From NCBI RefSeq assembly GCF_002310815.1, contig NZ_CP011032.1:2396001-2460000 (forward strand): a DNA stretch of 64,000 nucleotides. Reading direction: 5' to 3'. Below, one piece after another: positions 55,630-63,646 of the stretch; position 1 is the first letter of the stretch, and each line of letters opens with the position of its first letter. This stretch comes from Pseudoalteromonas tunicata (GTDB taxonomy: Bacteria > Pseudomonadota > Gammaproteobacteria > Enterobacterales > Alteromonadaceae). The position numbers and the translations under genes were made by a program. The notes beneath the pieces are model-generated. The model was not told the DNA's origin and searched no databases. It saw only the letters and a list, made by a program, of their open reading frames with translations.

Positions 55630-57582
55630 CTACGCGAGTTTAAATTGACCTACTAAACCCTTTAATTGCTCAGCAACCATCGCCAATTCGCTTGATGAGT
55701 GGGCGGTTTGTGATGAAACAGCTGCACTTTCATCTGAAATGCGCCTTACATTCGTGACATTAATATTAATCGTTTCGGCCACCATACTTTGTTGCTCAGA
55801 GGCACTGGCAATTTGAGCATTCATATCATTAATGGTATTGATAGCATCACGGATCAAAGCTAATGATTCACCCGCTTTTGCAGCTTGTATCACTGTCACT
55901 TGCAACTGGTCATGACCGACATTAATTGCTCCAACAGCTTTTAATGCACCTGCTTGTAAGTGATTAATTAAACTCTCTATTTGGCTTATCGAGTTTTGAG
56001 TACGTTGTGCCAGTGTTCTTACTTCATCAGCTACCACCGCAAACCCTCGGCCTTGCTCCCCGGCTCGCGCGGCTTCAATTGCTGCATTTAATGCCAACAG
56101 ATTTGTTTGCTCAGCAATATCACGGATCACATCTAAAATACCGCCTATGTTTTCAGAGTGATTTTTAAGATTGGCAATTTCCTCTGAGCTTTTGCTCATT
56201 TCACGCTCTAGCTGATGAATATTATCAAGCGTACTGTTGACCACTTCAAATCCATTTAAGGTTTGTACCCTTGCCTCTTCGGCCGCATGCGCTGCTTGTG
56301 CGGCGCTGCGCGCAACTTCTTGCACACTGACGGCCATTTGATGCATCGCCGTTGCAACTTGATCCGTTTCAACCAGCTGATCTTGCGCCCCTTCACTGGT
56401 TTGCACCGTTGCACTGGCTAATTGTTCGGCCGAATTAAATATCTCGCCACTCGCGTCATTAATATTTGAAATCATATTAGCAATACTTTTTGCCATTTTA
56501 GCCAACGACTCCATAAGAATGGCAATTTCATCTTTACCGATTGCTTCAATTTTTGTATTAAGTGAGCCTTGCTCTAATGCTTGTGCAACTTTAACAGCCT
56601 GCCCCAAGGGTCGTGTAATAGACCGAGTAATAAAGAATGAAATGATAACGCCCGCGATCAGTGCGACTAAGGTACATATCAGCATAACCAAGACACTAAA
56701 CTGATTACTTGATTGAAGCGCAGGGCCCACTAAATTCTGCTCTTTCATAACCGAAAGTTTTAACTGCTCAAGATCATTGGCTATTTTAGGTCCTAATATA
56801 TCAAGTTGATTATGAATAATTTGATTTCGTTGCTCAATAACAGCATAAATTTCATTTAAGGTACGGATATATAAAGCTGAGGCCGAGGTAAATTCGTTAA
56901 ACAACCTGCGTCGTGATGGATTATCAAGTTGTTCATCAAGCGACGCAGCGCTTGTCTGTAGCTCTTGGGTTAAAAAGTCGCGGGCATAATTGTAATCCGT
57001 CACATCGTTAGTTTTTAAATATTTATTGGTATAAAGCCGACCTAATAATAAATTTTCTAGAACTTGAGCGGCATAAAAAGAAGCGTCGTTATCTTTTTCT
57101 TGATAAGCTGATGCAATAATTTCAGAAATGGCCTTACGCATTGCAAGCCCATTGGGATCAAGTAGCGTTGTCACCAACTCGTTTCGCTGCTTAACTAAAT
57201 CAACTGCTTGACTAAATTCATTGCTGTACTGAATAAAACCTCTTTGCGCTAAAATAACGATTTGAGCACGTTCAGGGTCATGAACTTCAACTTTTGCGTT
57301 TTGGAACAACTCCAACACATTCTTTTTTCTAGCATCGTATTCGGCTAAAAATTTATCATCATTTGAAATAAGATAATTCTTAACATCCATTCGGATCATT
57401 AATAAATTGGCTTGTAAACGACCTGAGAGATTGGTATCGCGTGCAAGACTTCGATAACTTGAAAAACCTTCATCTGCACTTGAAAGACCCCAATATGAAA
57501 ATACCGAAGCGATTAACATCAAAGATAAACAAATTGCAAAGCCAGAACCTATTTTAATTCCGAGTTTAAATTGATTAAGCAT
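55630..57582 (-). CDS. Methyl-accepting chemotaxis protein
   Basis: 650 residues from the ATG at 57582 (AAGGATGAGG upstream). TM1 at ~9-31, a ~260-residue periplasmic helical sensor region, TM2 at ~296-320, a HAMP domain (about 320-375), and the long coiled-coil signalling domain with the tip [20 protein letters not shown] and [19 protein letters not shown]. The sensor region resembles the all-helical HBM/TarH-like type. The ligand is unknown. No C-terminal pentapeptide for CheR is evident. Confidence 0.92.
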   Translation of the reverse strand: MLNQFKLGIKIGSGFAICLSLMLIASVFSYWGLSSADEGFSSYRSLARDTNLSGRLQANLLMIRMDVKNYLISNDDKFLAEYDARKKNVLELFQNAKVEVHDPERAQIVILAQRGFIQYSNEFSQAVDLVKQRNELVTTLLDPNGLAMRKAISEIIASAYQEKDNDASFYAAQVLENLLLGRLYTNKYLKTNDVTDYNYARDFLTQELQTSAASLDEQLDNPSRRRLFNEFTSASALYIRTLNEIYAVIEQRNQIIHNQLDILGPKIANDLEQLKLSVMKEQNLVGPALQSSNQFSVLVMLICTLVALIAGVIISFFITRSITRPLGQAVKVAQALEQGSLNTKIEAIGKDEIAILMESLAKMAKSIANMISNINDASGEIFNSAEQLASATVQTSEGAQDQLVETDQVATAMHQMAVSVQEVARSAAQAAHAAEEARVQTLNGFEVVNSTLDNIHQLEREMSKSSEEIANLKNHSENIGGILDVIRDIAEQTNLLALNAAIEAARAGEQGRGFAVVADEVRTLAQRTQNSISQIESLINHLQAGALKAVGAINVGHDQLQVTVIQAAKAGESLALIRDAINTINDMNAQIASASEQQSMVAETININVTNVRRISDESAAVSSQTAHSSSELAMVAEQLKGLVGQFKLA

Positions 57583-58016
57583 AACCTCATCCTTGAACAT
57601 AAGTATTAAACTAAAATATTTATCTGCCGAACCACGTTAAGCGGCATCCAATCCACCTTTAAATAACACTAGTCAAAAATAGTTCAAAAAACCACCAACC
57701 AATGTATGTACACATGTTTAAATGTAAAGATTTGCCATAAGCAATAAATTTTATTTTCTTTTTTAGCTTTTTATTAACACCAAGAATGGTCCCGATGGGT
57801 GGAAGTAACAGTTGAGGAATAACAAAGTGGGATCTCTCGAATAGCAACTAAAAGCTGTTTTTCTCGACTCAAAAACGTAACCCGTAAACTAAACTACAAA
57901 CACTTTACAGCATTAACCAAGTGAGTTTAAAACAGCTGTAAAAACCATTAATAGCTAATATTCAGTTTGTTAACTAAACTTAGTATCTAATTAACTTTGT
58001 AATTATTATACGTATT
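57583..58016. other. Intergenic, nothing recognised
   Basis: 434 bp between divergent chemoreceptor and response-regulator genes. It should hold both promoters. No clear -35/-10 pairs, repeats or small genes could be supported. Confidence 0.4.
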
Positions 58017-58388
58017 ATGAAAATACTTGTTGTTGATGATATGCCTCTTATGCGCCATGTGCTAACCAACATGCTGCGTAAATTACATTACGACGATATC
58101 GTTGAGGCGACCAATGGCGAGCAAGCGTTTTTATTTATGCAACAACAGCATTTTGATTTAGTTATCACAGACCTACACATGCCTAAACTCGATGGAAAAA
58201 GCCTACTTTGTCGTATTCGAGATGACAAATTACTGAGCACAACCCCTGTTTTAATGGTTACCTGCGAAGATAGCGCACAAACGGTTCGAGAAATAATAGC
58301 CGCAAAAGTATCTGGCTTTATGATCAAACCTTTTAGCTTGAATGTATTAGCCGATCAACTCAAAAAAATAGCCAAAGTAGCTATCTAG
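58017..58388 (+). CDS. CheY-like single-domain response regulator
   Basis: 123 residues, receiver domain only. Acidic pocket DD in VVDDMPLMRHV, phospho-acceptor Asp in LVITDLHMPKLDG, Thr in LMVTCEDS, and Lys in GFMIKPFSL. There is no output domain. Its place divergent to a chemoreceptor suggests a role in motility or in a stand-alone signalling chain. Confidence 0.92.
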   Translation: MKILVVDDMPLMRHVLTNMLRKLHYDDIVEATNGEQAFLFMQQQHFDLVITDLHMPKLDGKSLLCRIRDDKLLSTTPVLMVTCEDSAQTVREIIAAKVSGFMIKPFSLNVLADQLKKIAKVAI

Positions 58389-58542
58389 TCTGTTGAGCTT
58401 CATTTTCACACTATAAAATTAACCAATATAAATCAAAACCTTAAATATTAATTTCGGTATAAACAGCAAGCAGGTCAAAGTCGCGAAATCAAATTTGGCG
58501 ACTTTATCTTGTTGAGTAGCTCGGTTTGTTCAAGAGCAGGGT

Positions 58543-59295
58543 TTAAGCGCTCGCTCCATTTTCTATCTGCTCATCTTCTTGCTTTACCAGCTTATGCTCG
58601 CCCTCATTGCAACCTATTTTCCAATAACTCGAGGTATAAAAATGGCTTTTAGGCAATGGATGTCTTTGCTTGAAATATCTTCTTAGCGCGCGCATGCTGT
58701 TAAATTCGCAGGCAATCCACACGGCAGGCTCGCCTGCGAGCCAAGGTAGTTGGGCAATCCGCTCAACCAAAGGGCGACCTTCGGGGTCGGCCTGTGGATT
58801 GATCACCCAATGCAGTTTAATATTTTCAGGATGCGCGAGAGGTTGAATGTCGGCTTCGCTCAGTACTTCAATCACAGCGTAACCCACTGCATTGTTTGGT
58901 AATTGTGCCAAATTCACGCTGATAGCGGGCAAGGCGGTCATATCACCTGCGAGTAAAAACCAATCCGCCTCAAAGTTAATTAGTTTTTTAAGCCCGGGTC
59001 CGCCTATTTGAATGACATCGCCCACCTGCGCCGTTTTCGCCCAGCTCGAAGCGGGGCCGTCGGTATCGTGCAATACAAAATCCACATCAATTTCATCAGC
59101 ACGTTGCTGGCGAATGGTGTAGGTTCGCATCAAGGGACGTTCACCCACTTGTGGAAATAACAACTTGATATAGGCACTCTCTTGATCAATGGGAAAACCA
59201 GCGAATCCCGCACCACCTAAGGTCATGCGTAACATATGCGCAGTGATATAAGTCGAGCGGATCACTTTGAGCTCACGTGGTGCAGCTTTATTCAT
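58543..59295 (-). CDS. Siderophore-interacting FAD reductase (SIP family)
   Basis: 250 residues. N-terminal FAD-binding domain with RTYTIRQQ (FAD site) and SSWAKTAQVGDVIQIGGPG, middle FLLAGDMTALPA, and the C-terminal SIP domain with VWIACEFNSMRALRRYF and SSYWKIGCNEGEH. It probably reduces ferric siderophores in the cytoplasm with NAD(P)H. The start overlaps the MarR gene end by 8 bp, so both are co-expressed. Confidence 0.92.
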   Translation of the reverse strand: MNKAAPRELKVIRSTYITAHMLRMTLGGAGFAGFPIDQESAYIKLLFPQVGERPLMRTYTIRQQRADEIDVDFVLHDTDGPASSWAKTAQVGDVIQIGGPGLKKLINFEADWFLLAGDMTALPAISVNLAQLPNNAVGYAVIEVLSEADIQPLAHPENIKLHWVINPQADPEGRPLVERIAQLPWLAGEPAVWIACEFNSMRALRRYFKQRHPLPKSHFYTSSYWKIGCNEGEHKLVKQEDEQIENGASA

Positions 59296-59848
59296 TATGA
59301 TTTTCTCCTGTAGCGTTTACTGCCATTAAGTGTGTCTCAACGGCTTCTTTGTCATTCGTGTTTTTTGGCTTACCGGATAGGCTTTCTTGAGCATGGCAAT
59401 CCGCACCGCTTTTAACGGCAGCCGCCTCATCCACACTTTTACTGATCCGATTGGCAAGTTTAATAAAGGTTTCGACTTCGGCTGAACTGAGCGCCTGCGT
59501 CATGTGCGCCACGGTTTTAAGCTCTGAGGTACTGATCTGGGTCATAATTTTTTCCCCTTCAGCAGTGGGTCGCAATAACTGGCTGCGGCCATCCTTAGGA
59601 TTATCGATTTTAGTGATCAACCCACCCTGCTGTAACTCATTAAGCACTCGGGTAATTTGCGCTTTATCCCGCTGCATACGCAGAGCAATCGACTGGGCCG
59701 TCGATTCAGGATTGCGACACACACCTTTTAAGGCTCGGATATGAGTGATTGGTAAACCAATCTCTTGGGATGCAATATCGCTAAGCAATTGCGTTTTGTA
59801 GGCATGCATTAATCTGTGCAAAGTTTCACTGAGTGACAATGAAGGCAT
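59288..59848 (-). CDS. MarR-family regulator
   Basis: 186 residues. The winged helix region is STAQSIALRMQRDKAQITRV, LQQGGLITKIDNPKDGRSQ and PTAEGE (about residues 45-105), flanked by dimerisation helices. The Lys-rich 40-residue tail beyond the usual MarR length is unusual. It is the first gene of the operon with the siderophore reductase and lies directly behind two palindromes that it most likely binds. Confidence 0.9.
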   Translation of the reverse strand: MPSLSLSETLHRLMHAYKTQLLSDIASQEIGLPITHIRALKGVCRNPESTAQSIALRMQRDKAQITRVLNELQQGGLITKIDNPKDGRSQLLRPTAEGEKIMTQISTSELKTVAHMTQALSSAEVETFIKLANRISKSVDEAAAVKSGADCHAQESLSGKPKNTNDKEAVETHLMAVNATGENHNE

Positions 59849-59860
59849 GAAAGGATCTCG

Positions 59861-59912
59861 ATTTAGTTGACTATATCAACGATATCGAATTTAGTTGATA
59901 TAGTCAACTAAA
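59861..59912. promoter_or_regulatory. Tandem palindromes, probable MarR operators
   Basis: Site 1 at 59861-59883 has TTAGTTGA-ctata-TCAAC. Site 2 at 59890-59912 is a perfect palindrome with TTTAGTTGA and TCAACTAAA arms around 5 bp. They lie 13-65 bp upstream of the MarR start. A GATATCG motif lies between them. Confidence 0.75.
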
Positions 59913-60221
59913 TGATTTTATCAATACACCAGCTCGCATAGATAATGTATAGATAATGAATGTACAGAAACACAAAACGATTGAGCATAGGCTTTCTAGT
60001 GCAGCTAAAGCCATTTTTAATACAAATTACTAAAGCAGTATTTAAAACCAAGCACGCTACCGCACTTGAGATAACACCAATCGGCGCGCTGCGAGTGACA
60101 TTTTAGGTATTAATAAATTTGCTTATCTCGAAGATTAATCAACACAGAGAAATGCCGCTTCACCGTTAACCAAACACAATTCAGACTTTCAAAACCAAAT
60201 TATAAAACACTACCCGAAAGC
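59913..60221. other. Intergenic junction between chromosome and array 2
   Basis: No gene. At 60070-60125 GATAACACC...GCGCGCTGCGAGTGAC resembles the attC-like 60222-60281 (ATAACGCCA...GCGCACTGCGAGTTAA) and may be a second degenerate site; between the two is a cassette-sized piece without a usable frame. Confidence 0.35.
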
Positions 60222-60281
60222 TATATAACGCCAACAAAAAGCGCACTGCGAGTTAAGATCGGAATAATCGATTTGTTAGAT
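60222..60281 (-). repeat. attC-like site (weak)
   Basis: On the minus strand CTAACAAATCG ... GCGCTTTTTGTTGGCGTTATA, about 60 bp, with cores in the right places but poor pairing in the middle. It lies 31 bp past the stop of the 50-residue gene. Confidence 0.45.
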
Positions 60282-60312
60282 TGCGACTGGCCTGTGAAGT
60301 AAAATATAGGGT

Positions 60313-60465
60313 TCAACTTGACTTAAAGTCATGATTTAAAACATCAAGCTCTTTAAGTCTTTTCTCAAGCTTATCAATTTTAGACATTGAGATAATACCA
60401 AAAACAAAGCCTATTACGCCCATAGACATGCCTATTATTCCAAATACAAAACCTAAATTTTCCAT
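60313..60465 (-). CDS. 50-residue membrane peptide (cassette)
   Basis: ATG at 60465 with AGGAG eight bases upstream, stop TGA at 60313. MENLGFVFGIIGMSMGVIGF is followed by VFGIISMSKIDKLEKRLKE: one hydrophobic segment built of two similar halves, then a charged helix. It resembles small cassette-borne membrane peptides of unknown role. Confidence 0.65.
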   Translation of the reverse strand: MENLGFVFGIIGMSMGVIGFVFGIISMSKIDKLEKRLKELDVLNHDFKSS

Positions 60466-60534
60466 GTCTTTAGCTCCTATAAAGAGTGACTCAAGTACCT
60501 ACGATAAACTTCAAAATACCTATAGCAATATAAC

Positions 60535-61325
60535 GAGCCTTTGAAATTACTTGTTTTAGCGTTTTTATTAACCAACAGACGATAACTTAGTTCCTATTTT
60601 TATTCAAATATTTAGTCAGGTTTGCTTTGATGTTTAAAGCTATTTCCACCACCGATAACACAAAGGCGCTGCGCTTTACCGAGGGCTAAAAGCTTGTGAA
60701 TTTATAGGGTAATTATCACCATAGCAAAGATAGACCTAACCCTACTATTTTTTACATTGGATTTTAACTTACAGCCATCAATGGCAAATAGGTTGCGGTC
60801 AATTAACCCTTCTTCATCACAAATCATCAGCACTTGGGTAAACAGCGGTTCAATTTGCTGGTGCATTTTAGCCACAAAGGCCGCGATTGAGGTGAAATGC
60901 GGCTGCACGTCACCCGCTATTTCTTGCAAAAGAGTCTCATGAACAAAATATTGTTTTCATACGCCGACTGCTAATTAAACCATGCGCATATCCGAGTAAA
61001 ATAATTTTGAGCATCACTGAAGGCGAATACGCCGCAGCTCCTGTTTTATCGTTGTTGTACCATGCATCAAACCCCGTTAAATCGAGTTTATTTTCAACAA
61101 TATAACAAAGGGCATACTCAAAGGTGCCTGGCAATATTTGCTCAGCGAAATTGATAGGAATGAATTTATTTTGGCAGGATAAGTCAGGCTTATAGTTGGC
61201 CATAACACGTTACAATGGGTGAATAATATCTATTAGATCACAGTTACTCGGTGGGTTCAAGGTTAAAAATCGAGCAAAGAAAGAAGTGTAGAATCAGTTC
61301 CTAAAATAAGTAATTCTACAGCCTC
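60535..61325 (-). mobile_element. Internally deleted IS5/IS1182-like element in an attC junction
   Basis: 791 bp. Left end GAGCCTTTGAAATTACTTG after TATAAC, right end TAAGTAATTCTACAGCCTC before AACGCCGC. AAC flanks both ends (60532-60534 and 61326-61328). Removing the element and one AAC gives TATAACGCCGC, a normal cassette junction. The interior has a transposase remnant and, near the left end, the ACCACCGATAACAC...CGCTGCGCTTTACCGAG motif seen elsewhere between genes. Confidence 0.78.
60702..61203 (-). pseudogene. IS5/IS1182-like transposase, frameshifted and truncated
   Basis: Begins at ATG 61203 (MANYKPDLSCQNKF) and reads FDAWYNNDKTGAAAYSPSVM and LLGYAHGLISSRR before a deletion/frameshift at about 60960. 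A second frame (60702-60929) continues with IEPLFTQVLMICDEEGL and DRNLFAIDGCKL, the region containing the first DDE Asp. The rest of the DDE domain is missing. Confidence 0.8.
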
Positions 61326-61423
61326 AACGCCGCAATAAGCGGTGAGTAATAGTTTGCTAAAATGTGAAGCGAAGCGGAACCGAGCAAACTGTTACGAGTC
61401 CGACTTTATTGCCTTGTTAGCTC
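61326..61423 (-). repeat. attC site of the lipoprotein cassette
   Basis: Minus strand: GCTAACAAGGCAATAAAG, CAGTTTGC, loop with CGCTTCGCTTC, GCAAACT, CTTATTGCGGCGTT. The arms pair well. The lipoprotein stop codon (61417-61419) lies inside the outer core. Confidence 0.82.
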
Positions 61424-62109
61424 TCAACTGCATCTAAACTCACATGATTTTTAGAAGAACGATCACCTGAGTTTGGTAAATCTTCAAATAGAAAAACTAG
61501 AAAAAGATCATGTTCCCCTGAATAAATGAATGAACCATGTAATTTATTTTTTCTTGGCTGAATATTCGGAATTAAATCCAAGTTGATTGTGAACGCCATT
61601 TTTTGCTCTTGATCTAAATTTGTTTTTTCTACACTGGTTTTAACGTTTCTGTAGAGTTCTAATACGGCGTTTTTTATTAAACCAGCATTAAAACCTCCGC
61701 TTGCATCAAATCCTTTTAAGCTGCCACCTCCCAGGTTGTCTTCAAAATATTGATACAAATTAGCAAATTCTACTGCCGCTTCTTCAATATTATTTCCTTC
61801 ATACATCCACACTTGGCTATAAACCAACTCATTTTGTTCAAATACAAATGAAATGTTCTTCTTTTCGTTATTAAATATGGCTTCAGAAGTTTCTAGACCA
61901 CCAGTAACACTAACAGGCTTTAGGTTTGGTAACGTTGATAATGATTGTATTAACTCTCGTTTATCTCCCAAATGCCACTCACCAATAGATAAGTAGTCAA
62001 TTCGTGATTCATTCACTTTGACATTTTTGTCTGAAACACTAGTTGTTGATTTACAACCACCAAGTAACACTAATAATGTTGTAATAAATAATAGTTTAAT
62101 GTGCTTCAT
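61417..62109 (-). CDS. Hypothetical lipoprotein (cassette)
   Basis: 230 residues with lipobox LLGGC at about residue 18 and an AAGGA site nine bases before the ATG. The mature part is soluble, with SRIDYLSIGEWHLGDKRELI near the start and a C-terminal FIYSGEHDLFLVFLFED strand pair. No enzyme motif. It probably sits on the inner face of the outer membrane. Single-gene cassette between two attC sites. Confidence 0.65.
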   Translation of the reverse strand: MKHIKLLFITTLLVLLGGCKSTTSVSDKNVKVNESRIDYLSIGEWHLGDKRELIQSLSTLPNLKPVSVTGGLETSEAIFNNEKKNISFVFEQNELVYSQVWMYEGNNIEEAAVEFANLYQYFEDNLGGGSLKGFDASGGFNAGLIKNAVLELYRNVKTSVEKTNLDQEQKMAFTINLDLIPNIQPRKNKLHGSFIYSGEHDLFLVFLFEDLPNSGDRSSKNHVSLDAVES

Positions 62110-62121
62110 AATATCCTTGAG

Positions 62122-62212
62122 AGCTAACGCCCAAATTTAGCGCGGAAAACCGCGCAGCGGGTTGACGTCGCAGCCAGCGCTTTTTGCTGGCGATAATATT
62201 TAATTGTTATGT
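62122..62212 (-). repeat. attC site between zinc-ribbon and lipoprotein cassettes
   Basis: Minus strand: ACATAACAATTAAATATT, then GCCAGC/GCTGGC and GCGCGG/CCGCGC hairpins, then AAATTTGGGCGTTAGCT. Both cores are present and the outer arms (AATTAAAT, TAAATTT) pair. Confidence 0.75.
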
Positions 62213-62237
62213 TGTGATGCCACGGAACTAAAAAATG

Positions 62238-62438
62238 TTACCGGACATGATGTTTATAAAAGTATGCCACCGCAAATGCAATAAATGCCAAGCCAATAAA
62301 AACCAATACACTCTTTGTTCTACCCATTGAGACATTGGCACCACACACAGGACAAGTGTATGTTGAGTAATTACCACCAGTGCCAACTTTTTCAATTGGG
62401 TGTATTGCACAATTACATTTTTTACATTTTCTAATCAA
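62238..62438 (-). CDS. Zinc-ribbon membrane protein (cassette)
   Basis: About 66 residues if read from the TTG at 62438: RKCKKCNCAIHP and YTCPVCGANVS form a four-Cys zinc ribbon, followed by one TM (VLVFIGLAFIAFAVAYFY) and a short KHHVR tail. An in-frame ATG at 62552, inside the MITE upstream and behind AAGGGG, would give a 104-residue form; see the findings. Function unknown. Confidence 0.6.
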   Translation of the reverse strand: MIRKCKKCNCAIHPIEKVGTGGNYSTYTCPVCGANVSMGRTKSVLVFIGLAFIAFAVAYFYKHHVR

Positions 62439-62460
62439 AGGAGCCTGCCTTAAACATAAC

Positions 62461-62607
62461 GAGGCTGTAGAATTTCTATTTTTATAAATTTGGCCATTTT
62501 TTTGACCTCCTGTATCGCTTTCTAAGCGACAATCTCGTACTAAGCAATGCATTTGAGACCCCTTAAATCACCTAAAAACTTGACCAAATGAGTAATTCTA
62601 CAGCCTC
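62461..62607. mobile_element. 147-bp MITE in a cassette junction
   Basis: Ends GAGGCTGTAGAATTTC and GAGTAATTCTACAGCCTC are inverted repeats and match those of the IS5/IS1182-like elements. AAC stands on both sides (62458-62460 and 62608-62610). The empty site would read CATAACGCCCAC, a normal junction. The interior has a small TCGCTT/AAGCGA hairpin and no transposase. Confidence 0.82.
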
Positions 62608-62707
62608 AACGCCCACATTAAGGGGCTTTTTATTAGTTTGCTAAAATTGTGTAGCGAAGCGAAACCGAGCAAACTGTAAAAAGTCCCGCTTTAATTGCTT
62701 GTTATAT
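62608..62707 (-). repeat. attC site of the 62709 cassette
   Basis: Minus strand: ATATAACAAGCAATTAAAGCGG, ACTTTTTACAGTTTGC, loop with CGCTTCGCTAC, GCAAACTAATAAAAAG, CCCCTTAATGTGGGCGTT. The arms pair over most of their length. Confidence 0.82.
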
Positions 62708-62708
62708 G

Positions 62709-63014
62709 CTACTGAAATAATTGCCAAAGTTGATAGATAGCAAAGATTGGTAAAGCCAGCCCCCAAATAAATAACCCAGACATTACAGCTAAACCTATTA
62801 ACTTATCTGATTTAAGTATTTCCTCTTCATGAGGTTTTATCTCAGTAATACGAATAGATAGAAAATCAGAATCTAAACTCTCAGGTAATTTATAGCTACC
62901 TTCATCCAAGGCTTTATCAATAGCCTTTTGTAATTCAACTAAGCCTTCATGATTTCCAACAATGCAATCTTGATACGATTCATTGTAAATTTCGAGCCAA
63001 GGCTTATTTTTCAT
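62709..63014 (-). CDS. Hypothetical small membrane protein (cassette)
   Basis: 101 residues from the ATG at 63014 with GGAG eight bases upstream; a longer frame running to 63140 passes through the attC and is not credible. A polar N-terminus (MKNKPWLEIYNESYQDC), acidic middle, and one C-terminal TM (LIGLAVMSGLFIWGLALPIF). No family recognised. Confidence 0.6.
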   Translation of the reverse strand: MKNKPWLEIYNESYQDCIVGNHEGLVELQKAIDKALDEGSYKLPESLDSDFLSIRITEIKPHEEEILKSDKLIGLAVMSGLFIWGLALPIFAIYQLWQLFQ

Positions 63015-63031
63015 CGCCGAATCTCCGTGGC

Positions 63032-63087
63032 ATATAACGCTCAAAGCAAGCGCGCGGTACGCGTCGCCTTGCCTTTGCTTGTTAGGA
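63032..63087 (-). repeat. Short attC site
   Basis: Minus strand: TCCTAACAAGCAAAGGCAAG, then GCG, TACC loop, CGCGCGCTTGCTTTGAGCGTTATAT. About 56 bp with near-perfect arms. Confidence 0.85.
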
Positions 63088-63366
63088 GCCCAAACCAAAC
63101 TTTCGCGGCTTGCCGCACTGGCAAACCCAAACAACGGCACGGCTGCTTTTAATTAAAAACTAAACCCGTTAACTGCGACACAGCGAGCCAACCGGAACCT
63201 ATAAAACTGTTAAGCGAAGCCAAAAAGAACAACGCTACCGCCACCACCGTTTACAGCAAACCCGCAAACTGGCGACCTTTAACTTTTGGCGCTGCCGCTA
63301 AAAATACCAAACGCGAGCAATGCCGGAATAAAACTACTGACTGAAACCGTTAAAACCCCGAACACC
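63088..63366 (-). other. Cassette-sized segment without a clear gene
   Basis: 280 bp between two attC sites. A short minus-strand frame VVAVALFFLASLNSFIGSG... of about 33 codons ends near 63142; it is hydrophobic but has no convincing start. Probably a decayed or non-coding cassette. Confidence 0.4.
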
Positions 63367-63420
63367 TGCTAACGCCGCGCTAAACCGCGCATTTCTTCGC
63401 GTCGGCTTTGAGCGCTTTGT
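63367..63420 (-). repeat. attC site with damaged outer core, next to IS110
   Basis: Minus strand: CATACAAAGCGCTCAAAGCC, GACGCG, loop, GCGCGGTTTAGCGC, GGCGTTAGC. Arms pair well. The outer core reads ATACAAAG where ATAACAAAG is expected. Confidence 0.75.
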
Positions 63421-63470
63421 ATGGATAATAAACCCATCAAATTATTCTTTTAAACCGAGTTCGGGTAATG

Positions 63471-63612
63471 TGAGACCCAGGCTTTAGCTGCAACTAAAGC
63501 TCTCTTTTGTGGTAGTTCGATTGAGCGATGGATCCTCTGTTGAGAGACCGATAACAAGAATGAACGCCACAAAAGACTCCAAGCATCACACTCGAATAGT
63601 CTACTGGGTCTC
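63471..63612 (+). ncRNA. Candidate IS110 bridge RNA
   Basis: The leader folds as nested stems. Outer stem: GAGACCCAG (63472-63480) with CTGGGTCTC (63604-63612). Inside is a hairpin GCTTTAG/CTAAAGC (63481-63500), and a second stem CTTTTGTGG (63504-63512) with CCACAAAAG (63567-63575) enclosing a 54-nt loop region. IS110-family elements are known to encode a structured RNA in a non-coding end that pairs with donor and target DNA. Position, size and folding fit, but expression and pairing loops are not shown. Confidence 0.6.
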
Positions 63613-63646
63613 GAACCCGCATTATGCAAGCAAGAGTTAGCTTATT

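Larger units (their letters stand above)
60222..63420 (-). other. Cassette array with attC-like sites, no integrase, array 2
   Basis: Small genes all pointing leftwards alternate with imperfect palindromes. Sites: 60222-60281 (weak), 61326-61423, 62122-62212, 62608-62707, 63032-63087 and 63367-63420. Genes are a 50-residue membrane peptide, a lipoprotein, a zinc-ribbon protein and a membrane protein. At least one cassette (63088-63366) seems to lack a full gene. Two IS/MITE copies occupy junctions, and an IS110 element stands at the right end. Confidence 0.8.

Noticed and set aside
57659..57847. 62-codon minus-strand frame in the chemoreceptor/CheY intergenic region
   Set aside because: No ribosome-binding site, odd composition, and the region must hold two divergent promoters.
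63015..63140. N-terminal extension of the 62709 gene (MPLFGFASAAS...)
   Set aside because: It would translate through an attC site; the ATG at 63014 has its own ribosome-binding site.
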